Positions 21,564 to 30,021 of a stretch of DNA of 43,014 bases are shown here, one piece after another (the first letter of the stretch is position 1; every line of letters begins with the position of its first letter). Location: contig CAIRAW010000041.1 in the NCBI GenBank assembly GCA_903876735.1, forward strand, positions 1 through 43,014, read 5' to 3'. This DNA comes from an uncultured beta proteobacterium (lineage in GTDB: Bacteria > Pseudomonadota > Gammaproteobacteria > Burkholderiales > Burkholderiaceae_C). Under the pieces are notes generated by a model, which searched no databases, was not told where the DNA came from, and saw nothing but the letters and a program-made list of their open reading frames with translations. Both the position numbers and the translations under genes were made by a program.

Positions 21564-22034
21564 TCAGGCCTCGCCGCCGAAGCGCTTGGTCAGGTTGTCG
21601 ATGTACTGCTCGATCATCTTCTCGAATTCGTTCTCGACCACCGGTGCCACCACCATTTTCATGAGGCCGGGCAGGGGAATGGTGAGCTCGCCCTGGATCT
21701 GCAGGACGATATGGGTTGCCTTCTTCTTGCTGCTGATCTTCCAGTCGCCCGATACCAGCGCATTGCCTTCGCCCTTCACCGGGGTCCAGACCACCGTGCC
21801 CTTGGCGCGATTCGAGACGTATTTGGAGGCGTAAATGGTTTGCAGGTTGATCTGCGCGAGGCCGATCTTGGCCATCTCCCAGCGGTAGGCGCCGCCGCCC
21901 AGGTCGACCAGTTTGTCGACTTTGGGGAAGTGACTGGCCGAGGTCGGCACGTCGGCCAGCACGTCAAAGACTTCGTCGGTGCTGGCCTTGACGTCAAACT
22001 CGTAGCCAAGATCGATATTAACGGTAATGGTCAT
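21564..22034 (-). CDS. SRPBCC (START/Bet v 1-like) family protein
   Basis: A 156-residue protein with the helix-grip fold of polyketide-cyclase/START-like domains, usually binding a hydrophobic ligand in a deep cavity. Signs of the fold are the opening strand MTITVNIDLGYEFDVKAS, TDEVFDVLADVPTSASHFPKVDKLVDLGG, the alternating hydrophobic strands AYRWEMAKIGLAQINLQTIYAS and HIVLQIQGELTIP, and the long C-terminal helix VVENEFEKMIEQYIDNLTKRF. No catalytic residues can be named. It heads the leftward group with the acyl-CoA ligase and KAS III-like enzyme (89-base gap), suggesting a lipid-related role. It diverges from the phosphofructokinase gene. Confidence 0.85.
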   Translation of the reverse strand: MTITVNIDLGYEFDVKASTDEVFDVLADVPTSASHFPKVDKLVDLGGGAYRWEMAKIGLAQINLQTIYASKYVSNRAKGTVVWTPVKGEGNALVSGDWKISSKKKATHIVLQIQGELTIPLPGLMKMVVAPVVENEFEKMIEQYIDNLTKRFGGEA

Positions 22035-22190
22035 GGAATCCTCACTGGTTATTGGTAGGGGCGGCGACAGTCGCAGCAAAGTATAGGGGGCAATCCAGCG
22101 CCAAGGCAAATTCCCGGCGCATCGCCGCGCGCTGATTCAGCGCCGGTGGGCAGGCTAAACTTGAGCGCTGTTGCATCAAGGAGATTGACC

Positions 22191-23411
22191 ATGGCATCCG
22201 GAAAAATACTCGTCGCGCAGGGTGGTGGCCCAACCGCCGTCATCAACCAGTCGCTCGTTGGCGTCGCCATGGAGGCGCGCCGCTTCGGTTCCATCGAGCG
22301 CATCTACGGCGCGCGCCACGGTGTGCGCGGCATCATCAACGAGGACTTTGTCGATCTGACGCAGGAGACCCACCACAACCTGGAACTGGTCGCCAGCACA
22401 CCGTCGTCGGCGCTGGGCTCGACCCGTGACAAGCCGGACCTGGCCTATTGCCAGGAGATCTTCAAGGTGTTGCGGGCGCACGAGATCGAGCACTTCTTCT
22501 ACATCGGCGGCAACGATTCGTCCGACACCGTGCGCATCGTGGCCGAGGAGGCGCGCAAGGCCAGCTATGCGCTGCGCTGCCTGCACATCCCGAAAACCAT
22601 CGACAACGATCTGGTCGGCAACGACCACACGCCCGGTTTTCCGTCGGCGGCGCGCTTTGTCGCGCAGGCCTTTGCGGGCGCCAACCTCGACAACGCGGCC
22701 CTGCCCGGCGTCTATGTCGGCGTCGTGATGGGGCGCCACGCCGGCTTCCTGACGGCGGCATCTGCCTTGGGCAAGAAGTTTCCCGATGACGGCCCGCACC
22801 TGATCTACCTGCCCGAGCGCACCTTTGTGCTGGACAAATTCCTGGCCGATGTGAAAGCGGTCTACGAGCGCTACGGCCGCTGTGTGATCGCGGTCTCGGA
22901 AGGTATCCACGACGTCAATGGCGCGCCGATCCTGGCCCTGCTGGCGAAGGATCTGGAACACGACGCGCATGGCAATGTGCAACTTTCGGGCAACGGCGCG
23001 CTGGCCGATCTGTTGTGCGAGGAAATCAAGTCCAAGCTCAAGATCAAGCGCGTGCGCGGCGACACCTTTGGCTACCTGCAGCGCTCCTTCATCGGCTGCG
23101 TCTCGGACGTGGACCAGCGCGAGGCGCGCGAGGTCGGCGAGAAGGCGGTGCAGTTCGCCATGTGGGGCAACCAGAGCGGCTCGGTTGCGATCAAGCGCAC
23201 CGGCTTTTATTCGGTCGACTACGAGCTGCTGCCGCTCGAAGCGGTGGCCGGCAAGACGCGCGTCATGGAAGACGAATTTATCACCGCCAGTGGCACCGAC
23301 GTGACCGACGCCTTCAGGCTGTACCTGCGCCCGCTGCTCGGTTCGGGCCTGCCCGATGCCTTCCGCCTGCGCCATCACCCGGTGGCCAAGGTGCTCAATC
23401 GCGGCGTCTGA
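22191..23411 (+). CDS. pfp: Diphosphate-dependent 6-phosphofructokinase
   Basis: Reversibly phosphorylates fructose 6-phosphate with pyrophosphate. The 406 residues have VAQGGGPTAVINQSL at the nucleotide/PPi loop, GGNDSSDTVRI (about 106-116), the catalytic PKTIDNDLVGNDHTPGFPSA (134-153) and MGRHAGFLTAASALG (180 on). Lys in PKTIDND, where ATP enzymes have Gly, and an acidic residue after GGN mark the PPi type. Length exceeds ATP-PfkA (320). The start is secure: AAGGAGA lies six bases before the ATG. The family also includes sedoheptulose-phosphate-active members. PPi use would make this glycolytic step reversible and cheaper. It is a single gene followed by a palindromic repeat. Confidence 0.93.
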   Translation: MASGKILVAQGGGPTAVINQSLVGVAMEARRFGSIERIYGARHGVRGIINEDFVDLTQETHHNLELVASTPSSALGSTRDKPDLAYCQEIFKVLRAHEIEHFFYIGGNDSSDTVRIVAEEARKASYALRCLHIPKTIDNDLVGNDHTPGFPSAARFVAQAFAGANLDNAALPGVYVGVVMGRHAGFLTAASALGKKFPDDGPHLIYLPERTFVLDKFLADVKAVYERYGRCVIAVSEGIHDVNGAPILALLAKDLEHDAHGNVQLSGNGALADLLCEEIKSKLKIKRVRGDTFGYLQRSFIGCVSDVDQREAREVGEKAVQFAMWGNQSGSVAIKRTGFYSVDYELLPLEAVAGKTRVMEDEFITASGTDVTDAFRLYLRPLLGSGLPDAFRLRHHPVAKVLNRGV

Positions 23412-23419
23412 ATTGAACC

Positions 23420-23496
23420 GTCATTGCGAGGGGCGAAGCGACGCGGCAATCCATGCAGCCCGGCTTCATGGATCGCCACGCTGCGCTCGCGATGAC
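23420..23496. repeat. GTCATTGCGAG palindromic intergenic element
   Basis: A 77-base element starting GTCATTGCGAG and ending CTCGCGATGAC (inverted ends, one mismatch). Inside are AGCGACGCGGCAATCCATG and its near-complement CATGGATCGCCACGCTGCGCT, giving a long imperfect hairpin. It is the same family as the element at 32691-32766. It starts 8 bases after the phosphofructokinase stop, where it may stabilise or terminate that mRNA. Confidence 0.75.
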
Positions 23497-23562
23497 GAGA
23501 CGGCAAGAGGCATCGCGATGGCCACGGGCGAACGATCCACATATGACAAAAGGTAGCACAGT

Positions 23563-24480
23563 ATGACAATCGACTTCAAGGGCCGCGTGGCCATCGTGAC
23601 GGGTGCTGGTGGTGGTCTTGGTCGCGCCCATGCACTGGGTCTGGCGGCGCGCGGCGCCCGGGTGCTGGTCAATGATCTGGGCGGTGCGCGCGACGGCAGC
23701 GGCGGCTCGGCCACGGCAGCCGAGGCGGTGGTGTCCGAGATTCGCGCGGCGGGCGGCGAGGCCCTGGCCAACAGCGCCTCGGTGACCGATTTTGCGGCGG
23801 TGCAGGCCATGGTGCAGCAGGCGGTTGATGCCTGGGGCCGGGTCGACATTCTGGTCAACAACGCCGGCATTCTGCGTGACAAGAGCTTTGCCAAGATGGA
23901 AGTGGCGGACTTCGCCCAGGTGGTCGATGTGCACCTGATGGGCGCCGTGCACTGCTGCAAGGCGGTCTGGGCCCTGATGAACGCGCAGAAATATGGCCGC
24001 ATCCTGATGACGACTTCGTCCAGCGGTCTGTATGGCAATTTCGGCCAGTCCAATTACAGCGCGGCCAAGATGGCGCTGGTGGGTCTGATGCAGACGCTGG
24101 CGATCGAAGGCGCCAAGAACGACATCCGGGTCAACTGCCTGGCACCGACCGCCGCCACGCGCATGACTGAGGGCCTGATGCCGCAGGCCGTGCTTGATGC
24201 TTTGCAACCCGAAGCCGTCGTGCCCGCCATGCTGGTGCTGGTGGCGCAGGACGCTCCGAACCGCACCATCCTGTGCGCGGGCGCCGGCACGTTTGAGGCG
24301 GCGCACATCACCATGACGCGCGGCGCCTGGATCGGCGGCGACGCGCAGGCGCCGGAGCGCCTGCATGAGCGTCTTGCGCAAGTCCTTGATCGCACCGGTG
24401 ACAGCGTGCCGAAAGACGCATCAGCGCAGGGCACGAACGAGGTCGGTCTGGCGCTTAAAAACGCGGTGCGCGGGGCCTGA
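23563..24480 (+). CDS. SDR-family 3-hydroxyacyl-CoA dehydrogenase-like oxidoreductase
   Basis: NAD(P)-dependent short-chain dehydrogenase of 305 residues. It shows the cofactor motif TGAGGGLGRAHAL, NDLGG after the second strand, the NNAG motif, and the catalytic Ser...Tyr-x-x-x-Lys (TTSSSGLYGN then NYSAAK). The NDLGGARDGSGGS loop and the extra C-terminal 50 residues resemble the dehydrogenase unit of peroxisomal multifunctional enzyme 2, so the substrate is probably a 3-hydroxyacyl-CoA. This is an inference from loop sequence. Upstream is the palindromic element; after the stop there is a small CGGGG/CCCCG stem (24484-24499). The next gene is a LuxR-type regulator 40 bases away. Confidence 0.88.
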   Translation: MTIDFKGRVAIVTGAGGGLGRAHALGLAARGARVLVNDLGGARDGSGGSATAAEAVVSEIRAAGGEALANSASVTDFAAVQAMVQQAVDAWGRVDILVNNAGILRDKSFAKMEVADFAQVVDVHLMGAVHCCKAVWALMNAQKYGRILMTTSSSGLYGNFGQSNYSAAKMALVGLMQTLAIEGAKNDIRVNCLAPTAATRMTEGLMPQAVLDALQPEAVVPAMLVLVAQDAPNRTILCAGAGTFEAAHITMTRGAWIGGDAQAPERLHERLAQVLDRTGDSVPKDASAQGTNEVGLALKNAVRGA

Positions 24481-24520
24481 GTGCGGGGACACTGCCCCGA
24501 CTGATTGAAGAGGGACGACG

Positions 24521-25210
24521 GTGCCAATCCGTATTTTTGTCATCAGCAACTACCGTCTGCTGCTGCGGGCCCTGGTCGACATGGTTGACTCCCGAGAGCC
24601 GGAGTTTTTGTTGGCAGGCTGTTCGGATTGCCTGGCGCAGGCGCTGGAGCCGGCAAGCACCAGCGCCGCCGATGTGGTGCTGCTCGATCTTGACTGTGGC
24701 AGCGACGAGGTGCTGGCGCTGATCCCTGCCTTGCACGCGGCCTGCGATGCCAGGATCTTGCTGCTGACGCGGCTCGACGACTCGGCGCTGCAGGACAAGG
24801 CTGTGCTGTTGGGCGCCCGCGGCGTCATTGAGCGTGAGGCCTCGCCAGAGATGCTGTTCAATGCATTGCAAAAGGTGATGGCCGGGCAGTTCTGGCTCAA
24901 TCGTGAAGCAACCGGACGCGTTTTTGTCCAGTTGTCCTTGATCGGAAAGAAAAAGCCCGATGATCCGGTCGCGTCCAGCTTGGCCCGACTGACCGAGCGC
25001 GAGCAGCAGATCGTCGCCTGCATTGCAGCCGGCAAGGGCGAATCCAGCAAGACCATTGCCGCACACCTGCATATCAGTCAAAGCACGCTGCGCAATCACC
25101 TGACATCAATTTACGAAAAGCTCGGTGTGTCCAATCGCCACGGCCTGCTGGCCTATGCGTTTCAACATGACCTGAAGGCGCGTTTGGGGTCCTGGCTTGA
25201 CCGAGCCTGA
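24521..25210 (+). CDS. LuxR-type response regulator with degenerate receiver
   Basis: A 229-residue NarL/FixJ-like DNA-binding regulator. The C-terminal HTH (about 155-215) is standard: LTEREQQIVACIAAGKGESSKTIAAHL then STLRNHLTSIYEKLGVSNRHGL. The N-terminal receiver keeps the presumptive acceptor Asp56 (VVLLDLD) and Thr83. It lacks the acidic pocket (Ser9-Asn10 where Asp/Glu pairs are usual) and has Arg105 where the conserved Lys belongs. Phosphorylation by a normal kinase is therefore doubtful, and it may act as an atypical, phosphate-independent regulator. It starts with GTG after AGAGGGA. No histidine kinase is adjacent. It converges with the TetR gene. Confidence 0.88.
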   Translation: MPIRIFVISNYRLLLRALVDMVDSREPEFLLAGCSDCLAQALEPASTSAADVVLLDLDCGSDEVLALIPALHAACDARILLLTRLDDSALQDKAVLLGARGVIEREASPEMLFNALQKVMAGQFWLNREATGRVFVQLSLIGKKKPDDPVASSLARLTEREQQIVACIAAGKGESSKTIAAHLHISQSTLRNHLTSIYEKLGVSNRHGLLAYAFQHDLKARLGSWLDRA

Positions 25211-25231
25211 GCACCGGCAAGGTGGCAGGAC

Positions 25232-25870
25232 TCAAGGCCCGGCAACCGGGCTGCGCAGAAGGCCGCCGAGCAGCAACTCGGTGTACTGCGTTGCAATTTG
25301 CTCCGGGTTGTAGTCGCCGCCGCTTTCATACCAACGCCCGATCCAGCCCAGGGCGCCGGCAATGGCGAAGGCCGCCATCTTGGGATCACAGGGCCGCAAT
25401 GACCCTTCAGCAATCCCCTCGGTGACGATCCGGCGAAATGCCAGGTCGATCCCCGACTTGAGCCGGCGCAACTCGGCGCGGCTGTCGGCCGGCATCTCGT
25501 CATCGCTGATGCGGATCACGCACATGCCGAAATCGAGCGTCACGATGCGCGTGTAAATGCGGATGCAGGCGATCAGTTGGTCTATCGCCTTGCCACCGGC
25601 GCTGCGCGTTTCCTCGATGCCCTCGGTCATCATCTGCAGGCCGTTGCGCACGCATTCGATCAGGATTTCGTCCTTGTTCTTGACGTAGTAGTAGAGCGTT
25701 GGCTTGCTCACGTTCAGGCGCGCCGCGATGTCGTCGAGCGAGGTGGCGTGAAAGCCGCGTTCGTTGAAAAGCTGCGCTGCCGTCGCCAGCACCGCTTCAC
25801 GTTTGAGCTTGCGTTGCAACTCGCGTTCTGTCGCGGGCGCCCATGGTGAATCAGGCTGTTTCTTGGGCAT
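25232..25870 (-). CDS. TetR/AcrR-family transcriptional regulator
   Basis: A 212-residue one-component repressor. The HTH lies at about 22-70: REAVLATAAQLFNERGFHATSLDDIAARLNVSKPTLYYYVKNKDEIL, a classic TetR helix-turn-helix. The C-terminal ligand/dimer domain contains DFGMCVIRISDDEMPADSRAELRRLKSGIDLAFRRIVTEGI, as in the regulators found beside fatty-acid and aromatic-acid CoA-ligase genes. It is divergent from the livGHMKF and acyl-CoA ligase cluster across 126 bases, so it probably represses that cluster and itself and is released by an acyl-CoA or acid ligand. This role is inferred from position. Confidence 0.9.
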   Translation of the reverse strand: MPKKQPDSPWAPATERELQRKLKREAVLATAAQLFNERGFHATSLDDIAARLNVSKPTLYYYVKNKDEILIECVRNGLQMMTEGIEETRSAGGKAIDQLIACIRIYTRIVTLDFGMCVIRISDDEMPADSRAELRRLKSGIDLAFRRIVTEGIAEGSLRPCDPKMAAFAIAGALGWIGRWYESGGDYNPEQIATQYTELLLGGLLRSPVAGP

Positions 25871-25926
25871 GTTGCAAGGGCCTAGGGAAAGTCCTGATGC
25901 GGATTGGGTTCATGAATTGGATACTC

Positions 25927-25938
25927 TACTCAAGAGTA
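25927..25938. promoter_or_regulatory. Candidate TetR operator in the liv divergent spacer
   Basis: The inverted repeat TACTC-AA-GAGTA lies 57 bases upstream of the TetR gene start and 58 bases before livG, in the only AT-rich stretch of this part of the window. Neighbouring TACTAC/GTAGTA-like words (TACTCTACTC, AGTAGTAAG) suggest a larger operator. This matches the usual arrangement for TetR autoregulation plus control of the divergent operon. Confidence 0.45.
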
Positions 25939-25996
25939 ATAAGTTTACGCAGTAGTAAGAATCTTTCACTAAGCACAAACCCGAATAAGCCAATTG

Positions 25997-26854
25997 ATGG
26001 AGACAGCCGCCCCAGGCGCCAACACCAGCGCCCCCCCCTTGTTGCAGATCGACGGCGTCACGCTGCGCTTTGGCGGCGTGCGCGCGCTCAACGATGTCAG
26101 CTTCAGCGTGGCGCCGGGTTCCATCACCGCCGTCATCGGCCCCAACGGTGCTGGCAAGACCTCGCTCTTCAACACGGTCTCGGGTTTTTACCGCCCCAGC
26201 GCCGGCCATATTCGCTTCAAGGGCCAGGACATCACGCGCGTGCCGGCACCGCAGCGCGCCAAGATGGGTCTGGGGCGCAGCTTCCAGAATATCGCCTTGT
26301 TTCGCGGCATGACGGTGCTCGACAACATCAAGCTCGGGCGCCACTCGCACCTCAAGACCAATGTGCTCGATGCCCTGTTCTACCTCGGTCGCGCACAGCG
26401 CGAAGAGGCCGAACTGCGCGCCGATATCGAGGAGCGCATCATCGACTTCCTGGAAATCGACCACATCCGCCATGCGCCGGTATCGGCCCTGTCTTACGGT
26501 TTGCAAAAGCGCGTCGAGATGGCGCGCGCGCTGGCCATGCAGCCCGAGATCCTGATGCTCGATGAGCCGGTGGCGGGCATGAACCGCGAAGAGACCGAGG
26601 ACATGGCGCGCTTCATCCTCGACGTACGCGAAGAGTGGGGTGTTACGGTGCTGATGGTCGAGCACGACATGGGCATGGTGATGGATTTGTCCGACTATGT
26701 GGTGGTGCTCAACTTCGGCCAGGTTATTGCGCAGGGCGCGCCGGCCGATGTGCAGGCCGACCCGGAAGTGATCCGCGCCTACCTCGGCTCGGGCGACGTC
26801 AGCGACCTGCGGCGCAAGCTGCACGACGGTATCGTCAGCAAGGCAGTCGCCTGA
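25997..26854 (+). CDS. livG: Branched-chain-type ABC transporter ATP-binding protein (LivG-like)
   Basis: One of two ATPases driving a hydrophobic amino/organic-acid importer. The 285 residues contain Walker A GPNGAGKTS, the Q-loop region LGRSFQNIALFRGMTVLDN, the signature LSYGLQKRVEMARALA, Walker B EILMLDEPVAGMN and the switch His in VEHDMGMVMD. The signature is LSYG rather than LSGG, usual in LivG. The longer spacer after FRG (HSHLKTNVLDALFYLG) is typical of the LivG branch. The ATG at 25997 directly follows a TTG; the first 15 residues are Ala/Pro-rich and may be non-structural. It begins the operon, overlapping livH by one base. Confidence 0.93.
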   Translation: METAAPGANTSAPPLLQIDGVTLRFGGVRALNDVSFSVAPGSITAVIGPNGAGKTSLFNTVSGFYRPSAGHIRFKGQDITRVPAPQRAKMGLGRSFQNIALFRGMTVLDNIKLGRHSHLKTNVLDALFYLGRAQREEAELRADIEERIIDFLEIDHIRHAPVSALSYGLQKRVEMARALAMQPEILMLDEPVAGMNREETEDMARFILDVREEWGVTVLMVEHDMGMVMDLSDYVVVLNFGQVIAQGAPADVQADPEVIRAYLGSGDVSDLRRKLHDGIVSKAVA

Positions 26855-27732
26855 TGGATTGGGCCTACCTGTTCGAGATCTGCCTGACTGGTCTGGCCAG
26901 CGGCGGCCTGTACGCGCTGGCCGCGCTGGCCTTTGTCATGGTCTACAAGGGCACGCGCGTGGTCAACCTGGCCATTGGCGAAATGCTGATGATCGGCGCC
27001 TATTTGTTCTTCGCCTTTGCCGTCACCTTCGAGCTGCGTTTGTGGCTGGCGATGCCGGCAGCGGTGCTCAGCGCCGGCCTGCTGGGCGCGGGCATCGAAC
27101 GCACCATGATTCGCCCGCTGCTGGGTGAGCCGCCGATCTCGGTCTTCATGGTCACCATCGGGCTGTCATCGGTGCTGGTCGGTCTGGTGGAGCTGATCTG
27201 GACCGCTGACCAGCGTCGGCTGCCTGACTTTTTGCCGACAACGCCGGTGATGGTCGGCGATGCATTCCTTGCGCCCAAGGTGTTTTACGGCGCGCTGATT
27301 GCCATCGTGCTGATTGCGGTGGTGCTGCTGGTGTTCCGGTTCTGGCGCGGTGGCGTCGCGCTGCGCGCCACGGCATCCGATCAGGCTGCTGCCTATTCGA
27401 TGGGCATCAACGTGCCGCGCGTTTTTTCGCTGGCCTGGGTGGTGTCGGCCATGCTCGCCGCGCTCTCGGGCATCATCGTCGGCTCGATCGGCGGCATCTC
27501 GTCGTCAATGGGCGTCTTTGGCCTGTCGGTGCTGGTGGTCGTCATTGTGGGCGGGCTCGACAGTGTGCTCGGTGCATTGGTCGGCGGCTTGCTGATCGGC
27601 CTGATCGAAGCGCTGGCCAGTTCCTATCTGGGTGGCGAGTACAAGTTGCTGGCGACCTTCATCGTGCTCGTCATCGTGCTGATGATCCGGCCCTACGGCC
27701 TGTTTGGCACCCACGAAATCGAGAGACTCTGA
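26854..27732 (+). CDS. livH: Branched-chain-type ABC transporter permease (LivH-like)
   Basis: Inner-membrane permease subunit, 292 residues with about eight hydrophobic helices. LivH hallmarks are the N-terminal LTGLASGGLYALAALAFVMVYKGTRVVNLAIGEMLMIGAY, the ERTMIRPLLG loop, and the cytoplasmic coupling segment ALRATASDQAAAYSMGINVPRVF that meets the ATPases. The C-terminal VVVIVGGLDSVLGALVGGLLIGL helix pair is also typical. The start ATG overlaps the livG stop (TGATG), and the stop overlaps livM the same way, so livG-H-M are translationally coupled. Its natural substrate is unknown, though cluster context points to an acid later activated with CoA. Confidence 0.93.
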   Translation: MDWAYLFEICLTGLASGGLYALAALAFVMVYKGTRVVNLAIGEMLMIGAYLFFAFAVTFELRLWLAMPAAVLSAGLLGAGIERTMIRPLLGEPPISVFMVTIGLSSVLVGLVELIWTADQRRLPDFLPTTPVMVGDAFLAPKVFYGALIAIVLIAVVLLVFRFWRGGVALRATASDQAAAYSMGINVPRVFSLAWVVSAMLAALSGIIVGSIGGISSSMGVFGLSVLVVVIVGGLDSVLGALVGGLLIGLIEALASSYLGGEYKLLATFIVLVIVLMIRPYGLFGTHEIERL

Positions 27733-28769
27733 TGAGAATCGGCACCCTCAAGGAAAGCTACATCGCCGACGCGGCGCTGTTTGATTCGCGCACGCAGAAG
27801 GTCTGGCTCGCGGTCGCTGCCGCGCTGCTGGTGCTGTTTCCCTTTATGGTTGGCGATTACTGGTTGTACCTGGCCTGTCTGGTCAGCATCAACGTTGCCA
27901 GCGCCACGGGTCTCAACATTCTGACCGGCTACACCGGCCTGGTCAGTCTGGGCCAGGCTGCGTTCATGGGTCTGGGCGCCTATACCGTGGCGATTCTGCA
28001 GACGCGGCTTGGCTCGCCCTTCCTGCTCAACATCCTGGCTGGCGGCCTGGTCGCGATGGTCGGTGGCGTTATCGTCGGCATCCCCTCGCTGCGCGTGAAG
28101 GGCCTGTATCTGGCCATCGTCACGATCGCCGCGTCCTTCATCACGCATTTCATTTTTGCCAATGCCTCCTTCACTGGCGGTACCGGTGGCCTGACGGTGG
28201 CGCCGGCCAGCCTGTTCGGCGTGGTGCTCGACACCTCGTTTCGGCTCTACTGGGTCATTCTCCCGGTCACGCTGCTGATGCTGCTGGGCGCGTCGAACCT
28301 GTTTCGCACGCGCGTCGGGCGCGCCTTCATCGCCATCCGCGACCGCGACATTTCAGCCGAGGTGCTGGGCATTCCGTTGCTGAACTACAAACTGCTGTCC
28401 TTCGGGCTCTCGTCTTTCTATGCCGGCGTGGCCGGTGGCCTGTGGGCTTATTTTTTCCGCGTCGTGACGCCCGAGAGTTTTCCGCTCTCAATGTCGATCT
28501 TCTTTCTGGCCGCCATCATCGTCGGCGGCATGGGAACGATTCTGGGTGCCATTCTGGGCGCGGTCTTCATGACCATGGTGCCCGAATTGCTCAAGCTCGG
28601 CGTCGGCCTTTTGCCGCGCGGCGCCGAACTCACGGTTTTTCTCTCGCCCGTGCGCACCATGCTGTTCGGGCTGCTGATCATCGGTTTTCTGGTTTTCGAG
28701 CCACACGGGCTCGCAGAAGTGTGGCGGCGCATTCGCCGTTTTTTCCATCTGTGGCCGTTCCGCAATTGA
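27732..28769 (+). CDS. livM: Branched-chain-type ABC transporter permease (LivM-like)
   Basis: Second permease subunit, 345 residues with about nine hydrophobic helices. The family motif NILTGYTGLVSLGQAAFMGLGAYT is followed by LRVKGLYLAIVTIAASFI, TGGTGGL, and the coupling loop RTRVGRAFIAIRDRDISAEVLGIPLLNYKLLSFGLSS. The C-terminus is unusually basic (WRRIRRFFHLWPFRN). The start overlaps the livH stop. It forms the channel as a heterodimer with LivH. The binding-protein gene follows 49 bases later with its own strong ribosome site. Confidence 0.93.
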   Translation: MRIGTLKESYIADAALFDSRTQKVWLAVAAALLVLFPFMVGDYWLYLACLVSINVASATGLNILTGYTGLVSLGQAAFMGLGAYTVAILQTRLGSPFLLNILAGGLVAMVGGVIVGIPSLRVKGLYLAIVTIAASFITHFIFANASFTGGTGGLTVAPASLFGVVLDTSFRLYWVILPVTLLMLLGASNLFRTRVGRAFIAIRDRDISAEVLGIPLLNYKLLSFGLSSFYAGVAGGLWAYFFRVVTPESFPLSMSIFFLAAIIVGGMGTILGAILGAVFMTMVPELLKLGVGLLPRGAELTVFLSPVRTMLFGLLIIGFLVFEPHGLAEVWRRIRRFFHLWPFRN

Positions 28770-28818
28770 GTGCGTGCAAGCACCGCCGGATCACAGAGCA
28801 AGCAAGAAGGAGACAAGC

Positions 28819-29994
28819 ATGAAGACATCCCCCATTTCCCAACGTCGCCGCGCACTGCTGCTGGCCGCCGGTGCCTCGCTGGTCGCACCTTTGGCACAGG
28901 CGCAGGCCGGCGAAGACATCGTCATTGGCGGCTCCATCCCGATGACCGGAGTCTTCGCGTTTGCCGGTGTCGGTGTCAATGCCGGCATTGCCGATTACGT
29001 CAAGATCGTCAACGACGGCGGTGGCATCAAGGGCCGCAAGCTGCGCTATGTGCCCGAAGACACGGGCTACAAGGTCGATGTGTCGGTGGCCGCCTTCAAG
29101 AAGATCACGAGCCAGAACAAGGTCAACCTTTACTACGGTGACTCGACTGCTTTCTCCAAGACCATCAACCCCGAACTCGAACGCAGCGGCAACATCCTGA
29201 TGGCCGGCGCCTCGTTTGCCACCGAGTTGAACGACCCGGTCAAATACCCGGACCAGTTCCTGGTCGGTCCCGACTACACCGAAATGTTCGGCATTCTGCT
29301 GCGCCACATTGCCAAGGAAAAGCCGGGCGCCAAGGTGGCGTTCGTCTATTCCGATTCCGAATTCGGCCGCGACCCGATCGACAGCAGCGAAGCCCTGGCC
29401 AGGAAACTGGGCCTGAGCGTGCCGATCAAGATCATGACGCCCGCTGGCAGCGTTGACGTCTCGACCGAAGTGATCAAGCTGCGCCGCGCAGCGCCCGACT
29501 ACACCATCTTCCACGGCTACATCCTGGCGCCTATTCCGGAGTTCATCACGCAGGGCAAGCAGCAAGGCATGACGACCAAATGGATGGGCACCTTCTGGAC
29601 CATGGACAGCTCCACCGTCATGAAAATGGGCGAGGCCGGTGACGGCTTCATGGGTGTCATGCCCTACCGCTACTACTACGACACATCGGCCAAGGCGCCG
29701 ATGCTCGACAAGATCCGCCAACTGCATCCGGACTACCAGAGCACGGCCTACATCCAGGGCTTTCTGGCCGCCATGTTGTTCACCGAGGCCGCCAAGCGCA
29801 CGCTCAACGCGAACAAGGAACTCACCGGCAAGAACCTCAAGGCCGCGCTCAACAGCATCAAGGACTTCGACACCGGTGGCCTGATCGGCGTGCCAATCAC
29901 TATCAAGGGCAACTCGATTCCGGTCGGGCGCGTCTACCGCGCCGACATGAAGACGCAGAAGATGGTGGCAGCGTCCGACTGGATCGCGCTCTAG
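28819..29994 (+). CDS. ABC transporter substrate-binding protein (LivK/amide-binding type)
   Basis: Periplasmic binding protein of type I fold, 391 residues. The signal peptide is SQRRRALLLAAGASLVAPLAQAQA; the triple Arg and hydrophobic core look partly Tat-like, though Sec export is also possible. The mature protein begins near GEDIVIGGSIPMTGVFAFAGVG. Next come VSVAAFKKITSQNKVNLYYGDSTAFS (ligand hinge), VGPDYTEMFGILLRHIAK and KVAFVYSDSEFGRDPI, as in ligand-binding receptors for branched-chain or aromatic acids. GAAGGAGA lies five bases before the ATG. It gives the importer its specificity, which sequence alone does not reveal. Confidence 0.92.
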   Translation: MKTSPISQRRRALLLAAGASLVAPLAQAQAGEDIVIGGSIPMTGVFAFAGVGVNAGIADYVKIVNDGGGIKGRKLRYVPEDTGYKVDVSVAAFKKITSQNKVNLYYGDSTAFSKTINPELERSGNILMAGASFATELNDPVKYPDQFLVGPDYTEMFGILLRHIAKEKPGAKVAFVYSDSEFGRDPIDSSEALARKLGLSVPIKIMTPAGSVDVSTEVIKLRRAAPDYTIFHGYILAPIPEFITQGKQQGMTTKWMGTFWTMDSSTVMKMGEAGDGFMGVMPYRYYYDTSAKAPMLDKIRQLHPDYQSTAYIQGFLAAMLFTEAAKRTLNANKELTGKNLKAALNSIKDFDTGGLIGVPITIKGNSIPVGRVYRADMKTQKMVAASDWIAL

Positions 29995-30021
29995 TCGCAC
30001 ATCTACAAGAAAGCCCCAGCG

